A stretch of 64,000 nt of DNA from Nemania diffusa. Lineage: Eukaryota; Ascomycota; Sordariomycetes; Xylariales; Xylariaceae. Below, in pieces: positions 60,416-64,000 of this stretch. How positions within the stretch are numbered: the stretch's first letter is position 1; every line of letters starts with the position of its first letter. The position numbers and the translations under genes are program-made. The stretch lies in contig JBBPUQ010000002.1 in assembly GCA_038501195.1 (NCBI GenBank), positions 3,224,001 to 3,288,000 of the forward strand, read 5' to 3'. Below the pieces are notes generated by a model. That model ran no database searches, was not told the origin of the DNA, and saw only the letters and a program-made list of their open reading frames with translations.

Positions 60416-63400
60416 TAGGGCCGACGGAAGCAGACGCCAGGTATTCTGTACATGTAGTCTGGGCAGCGGCGTTGGTAATTATTAGGTGTGCTACTACATC
60501 AGTGCGGGCAAGTGCAACATTCTATTGGCCAGATTCCCCTTGAACGCGGATAACTGGTATGTAGATATGTGGTGTACCCAGAGGTTTGTACCTACCTACT
60601 GTAGGACCTAGGTACAGTAGGACTCCATCTCCGCAGGCGGCGCCCGGATCTTCTTGCCAAACTAACTCACCCTGTCACCTATGCGCACACCACTTTGCAT
60701 GTAAGTCCTATAAGTTACCTACTAATCTGCAATAACCAGGGTACTTACGATAGGTCATGTATGTACTTACGCAAGTAGCTGGCGTGAGACAAAAGAAAAA
60801 AAAAAAAAACAAGAAAAAACAAGGTCTAGAATCTAGATACTTACTGTGCTACGACAGGGAGCGAGACAGCTTTGACCACCCAAATGTCCTACCTGTTTGC
60901 CCCACGTTTTCTACAGCGTACACATACAGAACCCACGGATTTCTTCTAGAAAGAAAGGTGGGGTTGTCGAAACTCGCTTAGCACCAAGCATCCACCCGAC
61001 TATTTACCTACATAGGTACCTCCTGCCAGGTTGATCTATCGCATTCTGTAGAACTACCGAGCATGCAGTTCTCAACCCACAGGCGTCGGCTGATATTCCC
61101 CAGACTGTCTCCTCACTTCACAGTCAGCATGGGACAACCTCCTTTACGTGGCTACAATGAAGCTCACTCAATTACAAGTTAGCACCTAACTAAATCCCAA
61201 TTTGCGTCTCTCACTCATCTTCGAAGTTGCAGCCCAACTCCGACTCGATGATGACCAAGATATCGGTAGTGAGCTGGTGGATCAACGGAATACAGCATTG
61301 CACATCCGATGCAAATTCGCTTTTTATGTGTCATAAGCCTAGTACCGACGATTCCAGTGCAGCCGTGATTTGGCTCTACGTCATACTACCACTTGCGACA
61401 TAATCCGAGAATTAAGGTAAGAGCCCATAGGCTGAAAGTAGTTAACTAATAAGAACTACGACATTGTGAGAGCCATGTAGTCTATAATGTTTCATGGGAG
61501 GTCACATGAATGATGGGAAGTAACATGCAGGCAAGGCTTAATCGTCACACCTAACAACGATCCGCTTACATGAACCGTAACACTAGACTAGATAGGATGT
61601 ACGTGCAACCACAGCCATTTATATACCGACATGTAAGTCAATATCATGTTCGCGCACACAGGGGGCTTTCGATAATGCTTATATTGTAGGACAAAAGCGG
61701 CAATGGCTCACAGGCTTATTGAGACATGTCGCTAGGAGACAGCGGCGACAACCTGTGCCAACTATTATACACTGCAGAGGCAGATGACTATCTCGTGTCA
61801 TCTTGCCAAGTCCTCTGCTCATAAATGAGTCTATGAGAGTCCTCGGTGATTGGTTTTCCCTAGTTACTCTCTTCAGCATATGAGACGATACCTCAAGCTC
61901 CCCTGAGACATCATGCCGGAAAGATTCGCATGGTACATGAAGGGCGCAGATGAGCAGAAGATCAGCTCGCATCCCGTCACTTAGGGCCAATGAGCTTCGA
62001 AATAACATGATGACTTTATATGCCAGGGTGTGCCGAATTATAACCTCCAGACAGTTAATAAGCAACAGACATGTTGTTGCTGCGATGCAACAAAAGCACA
62101 CCGGCCTGATACAACACAGGTTGGCCGAGCCCGAGCCGCGTTAGAGTCGTCATGTATGCCTACTCACTCATCATGCTCGTCGTCGAAGGGGCACCTTCTC
62201 GCATAGTATTGCACGTTTCTACCCCATGTGAAATATGTTGTCCACAGCAACACCAACAGCAGCAACTGAGACTACGCGAAGCTCACGCCACTAAAATAAG
62301 AGGGGCTATATACACACGTAGACATTCGGGATCTATTTCCGAGGTAGTAATACTCCATCGTGGAAACTGGACTGACTGACAGAACATCCAAGGTAGATGA
62401 TGAGGTCTTCCAACAATCGTACTTTTACACTGACTTGTCCATGTCGTACGCAGTATAAGATGCACCGGATGAAGCTCCGAGATCACATGATCTATTAGAC
62501 GCCTACTACGTAGATGGCTAGCTACGACCTAACAACTACGAGCCCTTCCGCATTTGTCGGTGTAAGTTGGCAATCTAGAAAAGAAGACTAACGGCGCTAC
62601 AAACGAAAAGTTGTGGAGTTATGACCTCGCACGAAAAAGCTAGACAGACCCCCACGTTCATCCTCATCATAGCATTTCGCCGATTTTCACCACATGACCC
62701 CCATCTTTCTCCTGATATTCCTCTAGGTACTTCCTTTTCGTTCTATTTGCGTTTTGGTAGTTGCATTGCGGCGCCCCAGCGAGACTTCCAATCTACCCAG
62801 GGCAACTTTCCGCGTTGCTGGCAAAAGCCCTGTGATTGCCGTCCCGCCTAATATCCGAAAATCCTCCCTCCCAGTAAATACGCGGGGGGAAATAGCAATT
62901 CCCCCGTAAAAGCTTTTCCGCCAACGAGGTGGCTCCCGTATCTGCCCTACGGTCTGCCCGATGATGATGGATACCGTCTGATTGAATTTGTGGGCCAAGA
63001 TGGAATCCCGGTTCAGCGGGTAGTGTGCTGCCTGCCTGCCTGTCTGTTATCGGTCCTCAAAGCGAACCACGATCGGGCAAACCTTACTTTAATTCAGGAC
63101 TAACATATCATGCTACAGTCCTATATGCGGGCGGCCGATATGCATCGTCGCACAACGCCAGCGAGGCCCCGTGGACACGCTTTGGAGGTGCCTTTGGAGA
63201 CCCCTTTTGCTAGCAATATGACCAGCTTACTCTGATATGTTACTTAGTAGGGCCATATTCGATACCGTGTAACCGCGCAAAGCGACATCTAGCTCCAGGT
63301 TAATACATGCAAGATGGAGCTCAGCTCGGGAAGTTGGTGGTATGTACTGTATTGTACATGGCGGTACCCGGACGAGAGACGCCGCCTGAGCCCTCGTGAG

Positions 63401-64000
63401 GCAGGTGTGTACTGACAGAAAGAAGCACGCGAGGTACAGAAGCGGTAGTGGACATACCTATACATACTTCCTTCCAAGCAGGTCGGTCTGTACCTCAAAA
63501 TACCCCACATATAGGCTAGGTAGGTACTCTAGTCCAGGTTTACCCCACGCTAGGTTCCGCACTGCATATCGACGTGGCTGATTGGCTCAGGCCCTCCAGA
63601 AATTGCCTTGTTTGACCATTCCTGACGGGTCATTTCTTCGTCTTTAGCATTTGCTGGGCCGTCCCAGCACAATTCTGCCGTGGGTCAGGGTCATATTTCT
63701 TCAGTCTCCGTCTCTTGCTCGCATTGGGTATTCGAATGCGGTGAACGGGGCCGGCCTCAGTTGCCGACAGTGGACGTGACTGGATGTGAGTTTCATTGCT
63801 GTCGTTCAAAGCTAGCTAGACCGGCTTATAAAGTGACTACACCCTCGCTGGTCCGGCGGACGCTGCTAATCTCTCTTTTTTTCCACTTCATTCTCTATCT
63901 ACCATTGTTCCTATTGTCTACGCCCTTTGCTTAACGAGCCGCCTCCCGGAGATTATTTCTATCTCAACTAGTGTTACAAACTCTTCTTTTTTTAGTCTCT
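60416..64000. other. Intergenic to the window end, no gene recognised
   Basis: Begins with the DPP3 promoter. A poly-A tract lies at about 60794-60829. A minus-strand frame at 61679-62101 (140 codons) has no recognisable family. Sequence around 62880-63210 looks more coding-like than its surroundings (for example a + strand stretch reading GLPDDDGYRLIEFVGQDGIP near 62951-63010) but does not join into a model. The final bases could be the promoter or leader of a gene beyond the window. Confidence 0.4.

Noticed and set aside
61679..62101. 140-codon minus-strand frame in the terminal gap
   Set aside because: No recognisable motif, no supporting splice structure and no conserved-looking ends. 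A frame of this length can occur by chance in 3.5 kb of non-coding DNA.
1..64000. tRNA, 5S rRNA and CRISPR features
   Set aside because: No B-box-like GGTTCGAATCC context with cloverleaf halves, no dispersed fungal 5S pattern, and no spaced direct repeats were found. CRISPR is not expected in a fungal nuclear genome.

Overview
The window is nuclear DNA of a filamentous ascomycete (Pezizomycotina; probably Sordariomycetes, which is an inference). The support is: many short GT-AG introns (44 to about 250 nt), several with CTAAC-like branch points; single-copy fungal housekeeping genes on both strands, without operons; and intergenic DNA full of TAGG/CCTA-type words such as TACCTAGGTA. By joining frames across introns I rebuilt 20 protein-coding genes and propose one further small gene.

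Layout, left to right. 0-7.6 kb: alpha/beta hydrolase (+), cytosine deaminase FCY1 (+, five exons), a 2EXR/F-box-like protein (+), a G-patch GPATCH11-type protein (-). 8.2-14.5 kb: an Env7/STK16-type kinase (-) divergent from the tRNA m7G methyltransferase subunit Trm82 (+), then a farnesylatable Ydj1-type DnaJ (-). 14.5-20.4 kb: nearly 6 kb without a recognisable gene, containing a 310-bp TA-flanked inverted-repeat element (a MITE). 20.4-27 kb: a bZIP-like regulator (+), ribosome-biogenesis factor Nop14 (-), and divergent from it a membrane-anchored protein of unknown function (+). 29.4-37 kb: a CLIP-170-type microtubule plus-end protein (+) and vacuolar/cytosolic alpha-mannosidase Ams1 (+). 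38-46.3 kb: a Gln/His-rich protein (-), a candidate small gene (-), mitochondrial MutS homologue MSH1 (+), ribosomal stalk protein P0 (-). 46.7-60.4 kb: a PPR-like mitochondrial protein (-) divergent from ORC3 (+), a small conserved-looking protein (+), proteasome receptor Rpn13 (-) divergent from ribosomal protein eL6 (+), and dipeptidyl peptidase III (-). 60.4-64 kb: no gene recognised.

The genes do not form a pathway or a biosynthetic cluster; they are a random-looking housekeeping neighbourhood (translation: P0, eL6, Nop14, Trm82; proteostasis: Ydj1, Rpn13, DPP3; DNA: ORC3, MSH1). I found no convincing new multi-gene system. The observations most worth a second look are local: the MITE, a perfect 21-bp palindrome in the ORC3 bidirectional promoter, a 7-nt terminal exon completing the P0 tail, two in-frame starts on DPP3, an in-frame intron in eL6, and a small multi-exon gene that simple ORF calling would miss.
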